A DNA stretch of 26,850 bases from Candidatus Zixiibacteriota bacterium (lineage in GTDB: Bacteria; Zixibacteria; MSB-5A5; GN15; JAAZOE01), in the NCBI GenBank assembly GCA_030588275.1, contig JAUUYJ010000003.1, positions 1 through 26,850 on the forward strand, given 5' to 3'. This document shows positions 24,386 to 26,850 of this stretch, one piece after another. The notes under the pieces are model-generated. The model was given only the letters and a program-made list of their open reading frames with translations. It searched no databases and had not been told where the DNA came from. Made by a program: the position numbers and the translations under genes. How positions within the stretch are numbered: position 1 is the stretch's first letter; every line of letters begins with the position of its first letter.

Positions 24386-25675
24386 ATGATAGATCGTTAT
24401 ACATTACCGGAGATGGGAGCCATCTGGTCTGAGGAAAGTAAGTATCGGGCCTGGTTAAAAGTAGAGATTGCCGCCAGTCGCGCGCTATCCGAACTGGGTC
24501 TGATCCCTAAAAAAGCGTTCAAAGTAATTGAGAAAAAAGCGGACTTTGACGTAAAGCAGATCGAGCGGATTGAGGCGAAAACGAATCATGACGTCATTGC
24601 TTTTTTGACCTCGGTGGCCAAATTCATCGGTGAGGAATCAAAGTACGTTCATTTTGGGATGACCTCAAACGATATGCTCGATACGGCTCAGTCACTCCGG
24701 GTTAAAGATGCTTCGGCGTTGATCGACAAAAAGGTTGTGCGGGTTTTATCGCTAATCAAATCTCTGGCGAAAAAGCACAAAATGACACCGACAATCGGTC
24801 GCACGCATGGTGTCTTTGCCGAGCCGACCAGCTTGGGATTGAAATTTGCCGTTTGGTACACCGAGTTAAAACGGTGCCGCGAACGGTTTAACAACGCCGC
24901 AAATGAAATGGCTGTCGGCATGATCTCCGGTGCGGTCGGCAACTTTGCCAACCTTGATCCGATTGTGGAAAAGAAGGTCTGTCGTGAACTTAAATTAAAA
25001 CCGGCTGAGGTTTCGACTCAGATAATTCAGCGTGATCGGCATGCCGCCTACCTAAGCAGCATCGCCCTTCTGGGGTCATCTCTGGAAAAATTCGCAACCG
25101 AGATCAGGAATCTGCAACGGACCGAAATCGGAGAGATGCAGGAAGGTTTTGCAAAAGGTCAAAAAGGTTCCTCCGCCATGCCGCATAAAAAGAACCCAAT
25201 CACAGCCGAGCGAGTTGCCGGTCTGGCTCGCGTTCTTCGTGGTAATGCTCTGGCCGGGATGGAGAATGTGGCGCTGTGGCATGAGCGCGACATCACCCAT
25301 AGTTCGGTTGAGCGGGTCATTCTGCCCGATAGTTGTGTCCTGATTGACTACATGCTGTATAAATTTATCGGCTTGATGGAAAATCTGGTAATCAATAAAA
25401 AGCGGATGAAGGAAAATATATACATGACCGGTGGTCTGGTCTTTTCTCAACGGCTGTTATTGAAGCTGGCTGAACCGGCCGGGAGTCGCGAAAAAGCGTA
25501 CGAAATGGTTCAGGATAACGCAATGAAGGCGCACAATGGTGAGGGAATTTTTATCGATCTGGTCAAGGCGGACAAACGGGTCACATCTTTTTTGAGCGAC
25601 GCCGAGATTGACGATTGTTTCCGGCTTGATTATTATCTCCGTAACGTTGATAAACTATTTAAGCGAGTTTTTTGA
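24386..25675 (+). CDS. purB: Adenylosuccinate lyase PurB
   Basis: This 429-residue protein cleaves fumarate from SAICAR and from adenylosuccinate in purine synthesis. The fumarase/aspartase signature GSSAMPHKKNP places the mobile-loop Ser at 262/263, and GRTHG places the catalytic His at 141. These positions match those I recall for the Bacillus enzyme of about 431 residues. VHFGMTSNDMLDTA is also intact. It starts 1 nt after the transaldolase stop with AAGG upstream, and its stop overlaps the psd start (TGATG). Confidence 0.97.
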   Translation: MIDRYTLPEMGAIWSEESKYRAWLKVEIAASRALSELGLIPKKAFKVIEKKADFDVKQIERIEAKTNHDVIAFLTSVAKFIGEESKYVHFGMTSNDMLDTAQSLRVKDASALIDKKVVRVLSLIKSLAKKHKMTPTIGRTHGVFAEPTSLGLKFAVWYTELKRCRERFNNAANEMAVGMISGAVGNFANLDPIVEKKVCRELKLKPAEVSTQIIQRDRHAAYLSSIALLGSSLEKFATEIRNLQRTEIGEMQEGFAKGQKGSSAMPHKKNPITAERVAGLARVLRGNALAGMENVALWHERDITHSSVERVILPDSCVLIDYMLYKFIGLMENLVINKKRMKENIYMTGGLVFSQRLLLKLAEPAGSREKAYEMVQDNAMKAHNGEGIFIDLVKADKRVTSFLSDAEIDDCFRLDYYLRNVDKLFKRVF

Positions 25676-26325
25676 TGACCGTTGCCCGTGAAGGATATCC
25701 GTTTATCTTTGGTACTTTCATGCCCGGCGTGGCGTTGATTCTGTTCTATACGATCAACCATTCCGGATACATTTTGGGATTGGGCCTTTTTTTGATTTCA
25801 CTTGGTCTTTTCTGCACCGCATTTTTTCGCAATCCGGATCGTGATATCCCGACCGATCTCAATCTTCTCTTGTCACCGGCTGATGGCAAAGTTATCGCGA
25901 TCAACCGGATCGAAGATGATTATGTTGGGAAATCAGTCAAAGTTGATATTTTTCTCTCAGTCTTTGACGTCCATCTCAATCGCATCCCGATTTCCGGGCA
26001 GGTCGATTTTGTCAGTTACCGACCGGGGAAATTTTTCTCTGCCTTCAAAGATAAAGCTTCGACCGATAATGAACGAACCGATGTCGGTATCTCCGGAGCA
26101 TGGTGCAAAGTCCGGGTGACTCAGATAGCCGGATTGATCGCCCGCCGCATCGTCTGCCGCGCTAATGAAAAAGATGCGGTTCAATTGGGACAATTATATG
26201 GTCTGATCCGGTTTGGATCGCGGACCGAACTGACCTTTCCCGATAACTGCGAAGTTTGTGTCAAGGTTGGGGATCGGGTTAAGGGTGGTGAAACCATTTT
26301 GGGGAGGCGGATAAACGATGCCTAA
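25675..26325 (+). CDS. psd: Phosphatidylserine decarboxylase, short PSD-A type
   Basis: This 216-residue proenzyme turns phosphatidylserine into phosphatidylethanolamine at the inner membrane. The self-cleavage site is Gly181-Ser182 in RFGSRTEL, where Ser182 would become the pyruvoyl group. SPADGKV and DVHLNRIP are the other conserved sites. An N-terminal membrane segment (about residues 9-50) precedes them. The ATG at 25675 shares a base with the purB stop (TGATG) and lacks a ribosome-binding site, so it is read by coupling; a TTG one codon earlier is less likely. pssA follows with an 8-nt overlap, completing the route to phosphatidylethanolamine. Confidence 0.95.
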   Translation: MTVAREGYPFIFGTFMPGVALILFYTINHSGYILGLGLFLISLGLFCTAFFRNPDRDIPTDLNLLLSPADGKVIAINRIEDDYVGKSVKVDIFLSVFDVHLNRIPISGQVDFVSYRPGKFFSAFKDKASTDNERTDVGISGAWCKVRVTQIAGLIARRIVCRANEKDAVQLGQLYGLIRFGSRTELTFPDNCEVCVKVGDRVKGGETILGRRINDA

Positions 26326-26850
26326 TTATCGACCGATATTTCCCAACACCTTTACGGCCGGAAATATATTTTGTGGTTTTCTATCAATTATTGAAGCGTC
26401 TGAAGGGAATCCGACGACCGCCGCCTGGCTTATTTTGTTGGCCGGTTTCCTTGATACGCTTGATGGAAAAGTGGCTCGACTATCAGGTGGTGCCTCTGAG
26501 CTTGGACGGGAATTTGACTCTCTGGCCGATTTTATCTCCTTTGGTGTGGCCCCCGCTTTTCTCGTTTACTCATTCAAGCTAAACGCTTTTGGCAAATGGG
26601 GCTGGATTATTGGATTGATCTATATCCTTACTTCCGGTTACCGGTTGGCTCGATATAACCTGCTGGCTCATAGCGAGGAGAAAAAGAATTTTATTGGTCT
26701 GCCGGTTCCGATGGCGGCGATGACTTTAGCCAGCTTTATCATCTTATGCTACCACCTGTGGGGTTCAGTTGAGTATGCGGAATTGCTGATTCCTATGATG
26801 ATTCTTTTTTCCGGCCTGATGGTGTCTCAAGTGGAATATGATTCGTTTCC
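26318..26850 (+). CDS. pssA: CDP-diacylglycerol-serine O-phosphatidyltransferase (3' partial)
   Basis: The frame begins at the ATG at 26318, with GGAGG about 10 nt upstream, overlaps the psd end by 8 nt and stays open to the window edge (177 codons). It carries the full CDP-alcohol phosphatidyltransferase motif D-G-x2-A-R-x8-G-x3-D-x3-D at Asp49 to Asp71, with a further Asp46. Several membrane helices surround it. It would make phosphatidylserine, the substrate of the enzyme encoded just upstream; psd-pssA pairs of this kind are common. Confidence 0.95.
   Translation, partial: MPNYRPIFPNTFTAGNIFCGFLSIIEASEGNPTTAAWLILLAGFLDTLDGKVARLSGGASELGREFDSLADFISFGVAPAFLVYSFKLNAFGKWGWIIGLIYILTSGYRLARYNLLAHSEEKKNFIGLPVPMAAMTLASFIILCYHLWGSVEYAELLIPMMILFSGLMVSQVEYDSF

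Overview
The window reads as a chromosomal segment of an uncultured Gram-negative bacterium of the FCB type. The pointers are two secreted proteases ending in the NFPNPFNPTT-type (type IX-like, FlgD-like Ig) sorting tail, a PorV/PorQ-family outer-membrane protein, a TonB-receptor-like protein with an N-terminal carboxypeptidase-regulatory domain, a dockerin-tailed secreted protein and several lipoproteins. Groups such as Zixibacteria or Marinimicrobia would fit, but the phylum is an inference. I see no phage, insertion sequence, CRISPR array, tRNA or rRNA.

Left part (1-5500): the 3' part of a giant secreted protein (three related N-terminal modules, a PQQ-like beta-propeller, a C-terminal dockerin) ends at a strong terminator. 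A lipoate/octanoate transferase follows, with a promoter so close to its ATG that the mRNA should be leaderless.

Middle part (5550-12330): a probable three-gene operon encodes a large TonB-dependent-receptor-like barrel with an inserted array of calcium-loop repeats, a PorV/PorQ-like barrel and a 691-residue lipoprotein. It ends at a bidirectional terminator shared with a convergent glycosyltransferase-TPR membrane protein gene (12350-14470, minus strand).

Protease part (14753-20573): a subtilisin-family protease and an M6-type metalloprotease lie in tandem. They share homologous C-terminal sorting tails and end at a rho-independent terminator.

Iron-linked part (20731-22020): a consensus promoter is followed directly by a perfect 19-bp palindrome that matches a Fur box. 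It precedes a small outer-membrane beta-barrel gene that overlaps a lipoprotein c-type cytochrome gene.

Right part (22112-26850): a tightly packed housekeeping operon, ecfT-truA-transaldolase-purB-psd-pssA, has its own promoter. Gaps are 1-18 bp or overlaps, and pssA is cut by the window end. Several starts differ from the longest open frame because promoters, ribosome-binding sites or signal peptides place them further in.
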